Origin: Minwuia sp048007105
GTDB taxonomy: Bacteria; Pseudomonadota; Alphaproteobacteria; Minwuiales; Minwuiaceae
Reading direction: 5' to 3'
Length of the DNA stretch: 64,000 nt
Assembly: GCF_048007105.1 (NCBI RefSeq)
Contig: NZ_CP180352.1
Span: forward strand, 2,232,001-2,296,000
A model generated the notes under the pieces. The model was not told the DNA's origin. It saw only the letters and a program-made list of their open reading frames with translations, and made no database searches. Made by a program: the position numbers and the translations under genes. Shown piece after piece: positions 1 to 8,262 of the stretch. Each line of letters opens with the position of its first letter. Positions within the stretch are counted from its first letter, which is position 1.

Positions 1-1
1 A

Positions 2-643
2 ACCAACGGCTTCAACGGCCTGACCGATCTGGCCTGGTTCACGGTCGGCGGGTTCGAGTTCGATCCCTATCTGGTCGAGACCTACTACCTTGCGGCCTTC
101 TCCCTGATTGTCGTCCTGATCCTGTCGCGGCTGCTGATGGAAACCCGCGCCGGACTGATCCTTCAGGCCACGCGCGACGATCAGAACCGCGTCCGCTACC
201 TCGGCCATGACGTGCCGCTCTACCAGATCTTCTTCTTCTGCGCTTCGGCGGCCATCGCGGGCTTCGCGGGCATGCTCTACGTGGTCGTCTCCGAGTTCGC
301 CTCGCCGACCTTCATGGACCTCAGCTTCTCGATCACCATGGTGGTCTGGGCGGCTGTGGGCGGGCGCGGGTCGCTGCTTGGTGCCTGTATCGGCGCGATC
401 CTGATCAACACCATCGAAGCCTCGATGAGCGAGACCGAGGAACTGGTCGAGGCCTGGAAGGCGATCATCGGCTTCATCTTTGTCGCGGTCGTCCTGTTCC
501 TGCCGCGCGGCCTTGCCGGCTTCGCCCAGGACTCGGTCGACTTCCTTCTTCAGCGCATCGCGGGTGGCAACGGCCGCAAACCCGCCGCTGCCGGAAAGCC
601 CGCCGTCGAACGGCCTGTCGAAGCCGCTGCGGAGGGGGACTGA
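2..643 (+). CDS. urtC: Urea ABC transporter permease UrtC (C-terminal part, cut by window edge)
   Basis: Inner-membrane permease subunit of the Urt-type (branched-chain amino acid-like) urea uptake ABC transporter. The frame is open from base 2, so only about the last 213 residues are present. The visible part starts at an NGFNGLTD stretch and has several hydrophobic spans, a central segment rich in small residues (AAVGGRGSLLGACIGAILIN) and a polar Ala/Pro-rich C-terminal tail. It is followed after 3 bases by the ATPase gene urtD, then urtE, the standard urt order. The urease genes downstream identify the substrate as urea rather than a branched-chain amino acid. Confidence 0.9.
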   Translation, partial: TNGFNGLTDLAWFTVGGFEFDPYLVETYYLAAFSLIVVLILSRLLMETRAGLILQATRDDQNRVRYLGHDVPLYQIFFFCASAAIAGFAGMLYVVVSEFASPTFMDLSFSITMVVWAAVGGRGSLLGACIGAILINTIEASMSETEELVEAWKAIIGFIFVAVVLFLPRGLAGFAQDSVDFLLQRIAGGNGRKPAAAGKPAVERPVEAAAEGD

Positions 644-646
644 CCC

Positions 647-1396
647 ATGGCCGAGTCCGCTCTCACCATCGACAGCATCACCGTTGACTTCGGCGGCTTC
701 CGCGCCGTCGACGGCTTCTCCATGATCGTCAAGGAAGGCGAACTCCGCGTGCTGCTCGGCGCCAACGGCGCCGGAAAGACGACGCTGATGGACCTGATCA
801 GCGGCAAGACCAAGAGCACGTCCGGCCGGGTTCACCTCTACGACACGGAAATCACGAACCTGGACGAGCACAAGATCGCGCGGCGCGGCCTCGGTCGGAA
901 GTTCCAGATTCCCAGCGTGTTCAGGGAACTCAGCGTTCGGCGCAACCTCGAGGTTGCCGCCTGCCGCAGCGATTCCATCTTCGCCAATCTGGGCATCGGT
1001 TTCTCGGCGAAACAGAAGGCGCGGGTCGAGGAGGTGCTGGAGCTCACCGGGCTGGGCGACGTCCAGGAGATGCAGGCCGGCGATCTGAGCCACGGCCAGA
1101 CGCAGTGGCTGGAACTCGGCATGCTGGTGATCCAGGAGCCAAAGGTGATCCTGCTGGACGAACCCACCGCGGGCATGACCCAGGGCGAGACCCAGAAGAC
1201 AGCCGAAATCATCACCAGCCTCGCCGGCGACCACACCATCCTTGTCGTCGAGCACGACATGGCCTTTGTCCGCACCATCGCCAACCGGATCACGGTGATG
1301 CATCTGGGCAGGCTGTTGGCCGAAGGCACGATCGAGGAGATCGAGACCAACAAGGATGTCCAGCAGGCCTATCTGGGCAGCGGGGGCATTCACTGA
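647..1396 (+). CDS. urtD: Urea ABC transporter ATP-binding protein UrtD
   Basis: First of the two cytoplasmic ATPases that drive urea import. The 249-residue protein has a Walker A GANGAGKT at residues 38-45, an ABC signature LSHGQ at 147-151 (variant of LSGGQ) and a Walker B ending DEPTAG near 171, with the H-loop VVEHDMAFVR near the C-terminus. The length suits the LivG/UrtD family. The ATG lies 3 bases after urtC, and the stop shares bases with the urtE start (TGATG), so the three genes are translationally coupled. UrtD rather than LivG is chosen because of the ure genes downstream. Confidence 0.93.
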   Translation: MAESALTIDSITVDFGGFRAVDGFSMIVKEGELRVLLGANGAGKTTLMDLISGKTKSTSGRVHLYDTEITNLDEHKIARRGLGRKFQIPSVFRELSVRRNLEVAACRSDSIFANLGIGFSAKQKARVEEVLELTGLGDVQEMQAGDLSHGQTQWLELGMLVIQEPKVILLDEPTAGMTQGETQKTAEIITSLAGDHTILVVEHDMAFVRTIANRITVMHLGRLLAEGTIEEIETNKDVQQAYLGSGGIH

Positions 1397-2091
1397 TGCT
1401 GGCGTTGCGCAATGTCGACAGCTTCTACGGCCGCAGCCACATCCTGCACGATGTCAGCCTGGACATACCGGAGGGCGAAATCGTCGCCGTGCTGGGCCGC
1501 AACGGCGTCGGCAAGACCACGCTGCTGAAGACGATCATCGGGCTGGTCGACCGGATGGATGGCGAGATCGTGCTCGGCGACGAGCCGCTGGCGAAGGAGG
1601 AGACCTTCAAACGGGCGCGGGCGGGCATTGCCTATGTCCCGCAGGGCCGCGAGATCATCCCGGACTTCACCATCGAGGAGAACATCCTGATGGGCGGCTT
1701 CGCGCGATCCCGCGCACCGAAGAAGATCCCCGATCTGGTGCCGCAGCTCTTCCCCTATCTGATCGAGAATCTGGGACGCCCCGGCGGCGTGCTGTCCGGT
1801 GGGCAGCAACAGCAGCTCGCGATCGCGCGGGCGCTGTCGGTCGAGCCGAAGGTCCTGCTGCTGGACGAGCCGACCGAAGGCATCCAGCCGAACATCGTCG
1901 AGGAGATCGAGAACCTGGTGATCGCGCTGAACCGCGACCACGGGCTGACCGTGATCCTGGTCGAACAGAACGTGGCTTTCGCGCGGCGGGCCTGTCACCG
2001 CTTCGCGATGATGGAGAAGGGCAGGATCGTCGCCGATGGCGGCGTGGACGGGCTGACCGACGAGATCGTGCATCGGCACATGTCGGTCTGA
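1396..2091 (+). CDS. urtE: Urea ABC transporter ATP-binding protein UrtE
   Basis: Second ATPase of the urea importer, LivF-like. The product is 231 residues, with Walker A GRNGVGKT at 34-41, signature LSGGQ at 133-137 and Walker B followed by DEPTEGIQP at 157-164. The EGIQP run after the Walker B is typical of UrtE. I chose the ATG at 1396 because it overlaps the urtD stop by one base and starts right at MLALRNVDSFYG; a longer upstream reading in this frame is only a shadow of urtD. It closes the transporter block; amiE follows 49 bp later. Confidence 0.93.
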   Translation: MLALRNVDSFYGRSHILHDVSLDIPEGEIVAVLGRNGVGKTTLLKTIIGLVDRMDGEIVLGDEPLAKEETFKRARAGIAYVPQGREIIPDFTIEENILMGGFARSRAPKKIPDLVPQLFPYLIENLGRPGGVLSGGQQQQLAIARALSVEPKVLLLDEPTEGIQPNIVEEIENLVIALNRDHGLTVILVEQNVAFARRACHRFAMMEKGRIVADGGVDGLTDEIVHRHMSV

Positions 2092-2140
2092 CCGCGGCGC
2101 CGGGTCGCTGACGGCATGCAACGGACGAGGAGGAACACCC

Positions 2141-3178
2141 ATGTTGCACGGTGATATTTCCAGCAGTAACGACACGGTCGGCGTTGCCGTCGTGAACTAC
2201 AAGATGCCCCGGCTGCACACGAAGGCCGAGGTGCTCGAGAACGCCCGGAAGATCGGGGACATGGTGGTGGGTATGAAACAGGGCCTGCCCGGCATGGACC
2301 TGGTGATCTTCCCGGAATACTCGACCCACGGGATCATGTACGACCCGGACGAGATGTACGCGACCGCGGCCACAGTGCCGGGCGAGGAGACCGAGATCTT
2401 CGCCGAGGCCTGCCGCAAGGCGAAGGTCTGGGGCGTGTTCTCGCTGACCGGCGAACAGCACGAGGAGCACCCGAACAAGGCGCCCTACAACACGCTGATC
2501 CTGATGAACGACAAGGGCGAGATCGTCCAGAAGTACCGCAAGATCATGCCCTGGGTGCCGATCGAGGGCTGGTATCCCGGCGATTGCACCTATGTCTCCG
2601 AGGGCCCGAAGGGCATGAAGATCAGCCTGATCATCTGCGACGATGGCAACTATCCGGAGATCTGGCGCGACTGCGCCATGAAGGGCGCAGAGCTGATCAT
2701 CCGCTGCCAGGGCTACATGTACCCGGCCAAGGACCAGCAGGTCGTCATGTCGAAAGCCATGGCCTGGGCGAACAACTGCTACGTGGCGGTGGCGAACGCG
2801 GCCGGCTTCGACGGCGTCTATTCCTATTTCGGCCATTCGGCGCTGATCGGTTTCGACGGCCGGACGCTTGGCGAATGCGGCGAGGAGGACATGGGCATTC
2901 AGTATGCCGGTCTGTCGAAGTCGCTGATCCGGGATTCGCGCAAGAACATGCAGTCCCAGAACCACCTCTTCAAGCTGCTGCACCGCGGCTACACCGGCAT
3001 GATCAACTCCGGCGAGGGGGACAAGGGCGTCGCTTCGTGCCCGTACGATTTCTACACCAAGTGGGTCACCGATCCGGACGCAACCCGCGAGATGGTCGAG
3101 AATCTGACCCGCGACACGGTCGGCACCGACGAAGCGCCCATCGAGGGTATCCCCAACGCGGCCAGCGGCCACCGCTGA
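2141..3178 (+). CDS. amiE: Aliphatic amidase AmiE
   Basis: Cytoplasmic nitrilase-superfamily amidase that hydrolyses short aliphatic amides (acetamide, propionamide) to the acid and ammonia. The 345-residue sequence closely follows Pseudomonas AmiE from its first residues (HGDISSSNDTVGVAVVNYKM) to the C-terminal region. The catalytic triad sits at the expected positions: Glu59 (FPEY), Lys134 (KYRK) and Cys166 (IICDDGN). A strong ribosome-binding site, AGGAGGAA, precedes the ATG. It lies between the urea transporter and the urease genes, so the cluster frees ammonia from both amides and urea. Formamidase AmiF is the nearest alternative, but the N-terminus and overall match favour AmiE. Confidence 0.95.
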   Translation: MLHGDISSSNDTVGVAVVNYKMPRLHTKAEVLENARKIGDMVVGMKQGLPGMDLVIFPEYSTHGIMYDPDEMYATAATVPGEETEIFAEACRKAKVWGVFSLTGEQHEEHPNKAPYNTLILMNDKGEIVQKYRKIMPWVPIEGWYPGDCTYVSEGPKGMKISLIICDDGNYPEIWRDCAMKGAELIIRCQGYMYPAKDQQVVMSKAMAWANNCYVAVANAAGFDGVYSYFGHSALIGFDGRTLGECGEEDMGIQYAGLSKSLIRDSRKNMQSQNHLFKLLHRGYTGMINSGEGDKGVASCPYDFYTKWVTDPDATREMVENLTRDTVGTDEAPIEGIPNAASGHR

Positions 3179-3228
3179 CCGCCAGAAAGGTCCGGGGCCG
3201 GGGAGGGTCTCCGCTCTTCCCGGCCCGG

Positions 3229-3690
3229 ATGACCGAGATGCCTCACCTCTCCGGCATACTGGGCAGCGCTTCCGACCCTTCCATGCGGGATCCGATCCAC
3301 GATCTCGCGCACAAGGGAAAGGTCGAGCACATCGTGCTGCCGTCGAAGGACACGGCGCGGCGGCGGCTGAGGGCCACCACCGACCGCGGGACGGAATGCA
3401 CCATCGCGCTGTCCCGCGAGGAGCGGCTCTACAATGGCGCGGTGCTGTGGCTGGAGGACGACCTGGCGATCGTCGTCAGGGTCGAGGACGAGAATTGGCT
3501 CAGGCTGCACCCGACGTCCTCCGCCAATGCCATCCAACTCGGCTATCACGCGGGCAATCTGCACTGGCGGGTCCGTTTCGACCGCGACGATCTCCTGGTC
3601 GCGCTCGAAGGACCCGAGACCGACTACATCGAGCGTCTTTCCGAACTGGTGCAGGGCGGCGGCGTCGTGGTGGGCATGACCGAGACATGA
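3229..3690 (+). CDS. ureE: Urease accessory protein UreE
   Basis: Nickel-binding metallochaperone that delivers Ni2+ to the UreDFG-apourease complex. From the ATG at 3229 the product is 153 residues; a second in-frame ATG lies at 3238. The fold-typical core is seen (LSREERLYNGAVLWLEDD, then GYHAGNLHWR, where the conserved histidines lie). The C-terminus is short and lacks the His-rich tail of Klebsiella-type UreE, so nickel storage capacity is probably low. A GGGAGG stretch lies about 22 bases upstream, an unusually long spacing, so the start is not certain. The stop overlaps the ureF start (ATGA). Confidence 0.85.
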   Translation: MTEMPHLSGILGSASDPSMRDPIHDLAHKGKVEHIVLPSKDTARRRLRATTDRGTECTIALSREERLYNGAVLWLEDDLAIVVRVEDENWLRLHPTSSANAIQLGYHAGNLHWRVRFDRDDLLVALEGPETDYIERLSELVQGGGVVVGMTET

Positions 3691-4349
3691 ACGCGCTCCT
3701 CCAGGCCCTGCAGCATGCGGACACCGCCTTCCCCAACGGCGGATTCGCGTTCTCTCAGGGCCTCGAAGGATGGTCGTCCGAGGGCGGGCGGCCATCCCCG
3801 GAGGCGCTCTTCACCTTCATCGCTCAGCAGATAAGTCATCGATGGGCCTGCGCCGACCGTCTGGCGCTGCTCCGTGCTCACGCCGCGGGCGATCTCGCGC
3901 AGACCGCGGTCATCGATGCCGCTTTCGACCGGACACAGACGGTCGCCGTGCTGGCGGAGGGCTCGCGCCGCAATGGCCGCGCGCTGCTCGCCAGCCACCG
4001 CAGGCTGGGCACGCGGGGGGCGGACGAGTTCGCCCGGATGGTGGCTGCCGGTGGGACGCCGGGCCACTTGCCGGTCGTCCAGGGCGCCATGTGGCGCGCG
4101 GTCGGCATGGATCCGGAGACTGCCGTTCTGGCAAGCGCCTACGCCTTCGCATCGGGTCAGATCGCGGCGGCGATCCGGCTCAACCTTATCGGCGCCATTG
4201 CCGGCCAGGGTCTGCTCTCGCGGTTGCTGACCGTGATCGAGGAGAGCGCCGCATCCGAACCGCCCGAAGATTATTGCGGCTTCACGCCCTTCGCCGAGAT
4301 CGCGGCCATGCGCGGCGCGACGGGCGAAAGCCGATTGTTCTCGAATTGA
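3687..4349 (+). CDS. ureF: Urease accessory protein UreF
   Basis: Helical accessory protein that docks on UreD and recruits UreG during nickel insertion. The 220-residue product begins MNALLQALQHADTAFPNGGF; the Phe-Pro-Asn-Gly-Gly segment near the N-terminus is diagnostic for UreF. HLPVVQGAMWRAVG and ASGQIAAAIRLNLIG follow in the usual order. The start codon overlaps the ureE stop by 4 bases, implying coupled translation. The gap to ureAB is 19 bp. Confidence 0.92.
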   Translation: MNALLQALQHADTAFPNGGFAFSQGLEGWSSEGGRPSPEALFTFIAQQISHRWACADRLALLRAHAAGDLAQTAVIDAAFDRTQTVAVLAEGSRRNGRALLASHRRLGTRGADEFARMVAAGGTPGHLPVVQGAMWRAVGMDPETAVLASAYAFASGQIAAAIRLNLIGAIAGQGLLSRLLTVIEESAASEPPEDYCGFTPFAEIAAMRGATGESRLFSN

Positions 4350-4368
4350 AGGGAGGGGCCTGACCGCC

Positions 4369-5064
4369 ATGCTGCTGACGCCCACCGAATACGAACGGCT
4401 GACAATCTATGTGGCCGCCGAACTGGCTCGGAAACACCGGGCCAAGGGCCTGAAGCTCAATCACCCGGAAGCCACGGCGTTGATCGCCGACGAGATCCTG
4501 GAAGGCGCGCGCGAAGGCAAGTCGGTCGCCGATCTGATGTCGGACGGGGCGGCGATCCTGTCGACCGACGATGTCATGCCCGGCGTCGCCGATCTGATGC
4601 CCATGCTGCAGGTCGAATGCACGTTTCCCGACGGCACGAAGCTGGTGACGATCCACGATCCGATCCGGGCCGGCGCCGAGGACGCCACCTTCGACCGCAC
4701 GCCGGGCGAAATCCTCTATGCGGATGGCGAGATCGAACTCAACGCGGGCCGCGCGCGCACCGAACTGGAAGTCCTGAACACCGGGGACCGCCCGGTGCAG
4801 ATCGGCAGCCATTACCACTTCTTCGAGGCCAACAAGGCGCTGGACTTCGACCGCGCCGCGTCCTTCGGCCTGCATCTGGACATTCCTTCCGGCACAGCCG
4901 TCCGGTTCGAGCCGGGGCAGTCCAAGAAGGTAACGCTGGTACCGTTCGGCGGCCGTCAGGAACTGACCGGCCTCAACGGTCTGACAGAAGGCCTCGCCAC
5001 CGATGAGTCCGTGAAACAGGCCGCACTCGAACGGGCGAAAGCCCGCGGCTACCGGGGGGCCTGA
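4369..5064 (+). CDS. ureAB: Fused urease gamma-beta subunit (UreA-UreB)
   Basis: Structural small subunit of urease. Residues 1 to about 100 are a UreA-type gamma domain (MLLTPTEYERL, KLNHPEATALIADEI, VECTFPDGTKLVTIHDPI). Residues from about 108 to 231 are a UreB-type beta domain (PGEILYADGEIELNAGR, IGSHYHFFEANKALDFDR, FEPGQSKKVTLVPFGG). In most bacteria these are two genes; a single fused polypeptide like Helicobacter UreA is encoded here with no stop or restart at the junction. The ureC start follows 3 bases after the stop. The fusion is read directly and the frame is intact, so it is not caused by the indels seen elsewhere in the window. Confidence 0.93.
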   Translation: MLLTPTEYERLTIYVAAELARKHRAKGLKLNHPEATALIADEILEGAREGKSVADLMSDGAAILSTDDVMPGVADLMPMLQVECTFPDGTKLVTIHDPIRAGAEDATFDRTPGEILYADGEIELNAGRARTELEVLNTGDRPVQIGSHYHFFEANKALDFDRAASFGLHLDIPSGTAVRFEPGQSKKVTLVPFGGRQELTGLNGLTEGLATDESVKQAALERAKARGYRGA

Positions 5065-5067
5065 TCC

Positions 5068-6780
5068 ATGGCGACAATTTCCCGCGAACGCTACGCCGAG
5101 ATGTACGGCCCGACCAAGGGCGACGGCATCCGCCTCGGCGACACCTCGCTGATCGCCGAGATCGAGCACGACTACGCCGTATATGGCGAGGAATGCCTGC
5201 ATGGCGGCGGCAAGACCCTCCGCGACGGCATCGCGCTGACGTCGGGCCTCACCTCGGACGAGGGCGCGCTCGACATGCTGCTGGTCAACGCCATCGTCAT
5301 CGATCCGGTCGTCGGGATCGTCAAGGGCGATGTCGGGATCAGGGACGGGAAGATCGTCGGCATCGGCAAGTCCGGCAACCCGGCGATCATGGACGGCGTC
5401 GATCCGCGTCTCCGGCCGTCGTCCGCAACAACAGTGCGCGATTGCGAGGGGCTGATCGTCACCGCCGGCGCCATCGACGTGCATGTCCATTTCGACAGCG
5501 CCCAGCTCTGCGAGCATGCGATCTCATCCGGCATCACCACCATGCTTGGCGGCTCGCTGGGGCCGATCACGGTCGGCATCGATTCCGGTGGTCCCTTCAA
5601 TGTCGGCAAGATGCTGCAGGCCGCCGAGCAGTGGCCGATCAATTTCGGTTTCCTCGGCCGAGGCAACTCCCATCAGTCGGCGCCGCTGGAAGAGCAACTC
5701 CGTACAGGATGTCTCGGTCTGAAGATCCACGAGGACTGGGGCGCCATGCCGGCGACCATCGATCACTGCCTGAAAGTGGCGGACGAACTCGATTTCCAGG
5801 TTCAGCTGCACACCGACACGCTGAACGAGAGCGGGTTCCTGGAGCAGACGCTGGAGGCCATCGGCGGACGCACGATCCACATGTACCACACCGAAGGCGC
5901 AGGCGGCGGGCACGCGCCGGACATCATCCGCGTCGCCGGGGTGCCGAACTGCCTGCCGTCGTCGACCAATCCGACCAACCCCTACACGGTGAACACCTTC
6001 GACGAGCACCTCGACATGACGATGGTGTGCCATCACCTCAATCCGGCAATTCCGGAGGATGTGGCCTTCGCCGAGAGCCGCATCCGCGCCCAGACCATCG
6101 CCGCCGAGGATGTGCTCCACGACATCGGCGCCATCGCCATGCTGGGCTCGGACAGTCAGGGCATGGGCCGGATCAACGAGGTGATCTGCCGGACCTGGCA
6201 GCTGGCCTCCAAGATGCGGGATCAGCGCGGCCGCCTGCCCGAGGAGAGCACCCGGATCGGCGACAACGAGCGCATCAAGCGCTTCATCGCCAAGTACACG
6301 ATCAATGCAGCACGCACCTTCGGCATCGCCGATCACATCGGCTCGCTGGAAGACGGCAAGATGGCCGACATCGTTGTCTGGCGGCCGGCCTTCTTCGGCA
6401 TCAAGCCGGAACTGGTGATCAAGGGCGGCTTCATCGCCTGGGGCGCGATGGGCGACAGCGCGGCCTCGCTGATGACCTGCGAGCCGCTGGCGCTCAGGCC
6501 GCAATGGGGCGCGTTCGGGCGGGCGAAGGAGAATCTCAGCGCCTGCTTCGTCAATCCACTGGCGATCGAGAACGGCATCTCGGACAGCCTCGGTCTCTCG
6601 AAGATGCTTCTCCCGGCGCGCGGCACGCGCGGCCTGACCAAGGCCGACATGCTGCACAACGACACCGCGCCGGAGATCACCGTCAATCCCGAGACCTTCG
6701 ACGTCTATGTCGATGGCGAACTCGCCACCTGCGAGCCGGCGACCGAACTGCCGCTGGCCCAGCGCTACATGATGAGGTGA
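5068..6780 (+). CDS. ureC: Urease alpha subunit UreC (divergent clade)
   Basis: Catalytic dinickel amidohydrolase that converts urea to ammonia and carbamate. In the 570-residue protein all metal and catalytic positions are present: HVH (His139, His141), the carbamylated lysine Lys219 in LKIHEDWG, His248 in LHTDTLNESG, His274 in YHTEGAGGGHAPD, the flap MVCHH (Cys321, His322/323) and Asp362 in GSDSQGMGR. The frame is divergent from textbook UreC: after the first HxH it reads FDSAQLCEHAISSG instead of a FICPQQ-type segment, and several C-terminal loops differ. This and the fused ureAB suggest a distinct urease lineage with an intact active site. ureG follows 4 bases after the stop. Confidence 0.95.
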   Translation: MATISRERYAEMYGPTKGDGIRLGDTSLIAEIEHDYAVYGEECLHGGGKTLRDGIALTSGLTSDEGALDMLLVNAIVIDPVVGIVKGDVGIRDGKIVGIGKSGNPAIMDGVDPRLRPSSATTVRDCEGLIVTAGAIDVHVHFDSAQLCEHAISSGITTMLGGSLGPITVGIDSGGPFNVGKMLQAAEQWPINFGFLGRGNSHQSAPLEEQLRTGCLGLKIHEDWGAMPATIDHCLKVADELDFQVQLHTDTLNESGFLEQTLEAIGGRTIHMYHTEGAGGGHAPDIIRVAGVPNCLPSSTNPTNPYTVNTFDEHLDMTMVCHHLNPAIPEDVAFAESRIRAQTIAAEDVLHDIGAIAMLGSDSQGMGRINEVICRTWQLASKMRDQRGRLPEESTRIGDNERIKRFIAKYTINAARTFGIADHIGSLEDGKMADIVVWRPAFFGIKPELVIKGGFIAWGAMGDSAASLMTCEPLALRPQWGAFGRAKENLSACFVNPLAIENGISDSLGLSKMLLPARGTRGLTKADMLHNDTAPEITVNPETFDVYVDGELATCEPATELPLAQRYMMR

Positions 6781-6784
6781 GCCG

Positions 6785-7432
6785 ATGATCAGCCTTTCGC
6801 AGCAGATGGCGCCGGCGCAGGCTGCGGCCGCGGCGCGGGTCGGTATCGGCGGTCCCGTCGGATCGGGCAAGACAGCCTTGATCGAAGCGCTTCTGCCGCT
6901 GCTGGCGGAACGCGGCATCGATGTCGGTGTGATCACCAACGATCTGGTCACACGGGAGGATGCCGAACGGATCCGGCGCAGCGGCCTGATCGACCCGGAA
7001 CGCGTGCTGGCCGTCGAGGCGGGCGCCTGTCCCCATACCGTCATCCGCGAGGACCCGACGCTGAACATTTCCGCCGCCGACCAGCTGGACATGGCCTATC
7101 CGGAACTCGATCTGATCCTGATCGAATCCGGCGGCGACAATCTGGCCTCCACCTTCTCGCTGGATCTCGCCGACTGGTGGATGTTCGTCATCGACGTTGC
7201 GGGCGGCGACGACATCCCCCGAAAGAAGGGGCCTGGTGTCGTGCAGTCCGATCTGCTGGTCATCAACAAGGCCGACCTGGCCCCGCATGTCGGCGTCGAT
7301 CTGGAACGCATGTGCGCCGAGGCACGTGACGTTCGCAACGGACGTCCGGTCGTGCTCACGGAATGCCGATCCGGCAAGGGCGTCGATCTGATCGTCGAGG
7401 CGCTGTCGTCGGCGGTCCTGTTCGACCAGTGA
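6785..7432 (+). CDS. ureG: Urease accessory GTPase UreG
   Basis: SIMIBI-class GTPase that powers nickel transfer into apourease. The 215-residue protein has the P-loop GGPVGSGKT at 22-30, the nickel-binding Cys-Pro-His motif at 82-84 (ACPHTVIRED), the switch segment ESGGDNLAS and the guanine-specificity NKAD. It lacks a His-rich N-terminal extension. The coding end overlaps the GTG start of ureD by 4 bases (GTGA). Confidence 0.95.
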   Translation: MISLSQQMAPAQAAAAARVGIGGPVGSGKTALIEALLPLLAERGIDVGVITNDLVTREDAERIRRSGLIDPERVLAVEAGACPHTVIREDPTLNISAADQLDMAYPELDLILIESGGDNLASTFSLDLADWWMFVIDVAGGDDIPRKKGPGVVQSDLLVINKADLAPHVGVDLERMCAEARDVRNGRPVVLTECRSGKGVDLIVEALSSAVLFDQ

Positions 7433-8259
7433 ACGCACCGCTGACTGAAGCGGCCGGACGGCTCGCCCGGCTTTCGCTGGACTTCCGGCGCACCCCGTCC
7501 GGACCGACGAAGCTGGTCCGGCAGTTCGCGCAGTATCCCTTTCATCTGACCCGGCCGTTCCATCTGGACCGGCCTCTGGGTCTGGCGACGCTGTTTCTGC
7601 AGTCGTCGTCCGGCGGCCTCTACGAAGGGGACAGGCTGGACATGTCGGTCGAGGTCGGCCCCGGGGCCGGTCTCCACCTGACCACACAGGCCTCGACAAT
7701 CGTCCATCGCGGTCAGGGTTCAGCGCAGTCTGTGCGGCTTGACGTCGGCGCCGGCGGCTTTCTGGCCTGGATGCCGGATCCGTCGATCCTGTTCTCGGGC
7801 GCGGGGCTGGATCAGACGGTCAGGGCGGTGCTGGCCGAAGGCGCCAACCTGATGCTCTGCGAGGGGCTGCTGGCGCACGATCCGCGCGGACACGCCGATG
7901 GCGTCCGCCACTGGCGCAACGAGACCGTAATTGATCGGCCCGGCATGGATCCGGTGATCGACCGGCAGCGGCTGGAAGGCGAGAGCCTCGTGGCGGCATT
8001 GAGTCCCGACGGCCGTCATCTGGCGATGGCGAGCTACTTCCTCGCCGGTCCGGCATTCGGCGACAATGTGCTGACGCGGATGCGGAATACGCTTTCGGGG
8101 GACCGTCTCTACGCTGGCGCCGGGCCGCTGGCGGGGGGCGGGATCGTCATCCGCGCGCTGGCGGAAAGCGGCGCTGCCCTTGCGGCTGCGAGCGACATTG
8201 TCTTTCGTATCGGTTTCGAGGCCGCCACCGGCGTCCCGCCCATGCCGCGGGGAAAATGA
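7429..8259 (+). CDS. ureD: Urease accessory protein UreD (UreH)
   Basis: Scaffold protein that binds apourease first and carries nickel from UreG through its tunnel. I start it at the GTG at 7429, which overlaps the ureG stop; the longer frame starting at 7363 lies inside ureG. The 276-residue product shows the UreD pattern: LFLQSSSGGLYEGDRL, then HLTTQASTIVHR, then MPDPSILFSGAGL. It is the last gene of the urease set and ends 3 bp before the convergent stop of the norD-like gene; no terminator hairpin is visible there. Confidence 0.9.
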   Translation: MNAPLTEAAGRLARLSLDFRRTPSGPTKLVRQFAQYPFHLTRPFHLDRPLGLATLFLQSSSGGLYEGDRLDMSVEVGPGAGLHLTTQASTIVHRGQGSAQSVRLDVGAGGFLAWMPDPSILFSGAGLDQTVRAVLAEGANLMLCEGLLAHDPRGHADGVRHWRNETVIDRPGMDPVIDRQRLEGESLVAALSPDGRHLAMASYFLAGPAFGDNVLTRMRNTLSGDRLYAGAGPLAGGGIVIRALAESGAALAAASDIVFRIGFEAATGVPPMPRGK

Positions 8260-8262
8260 CGC

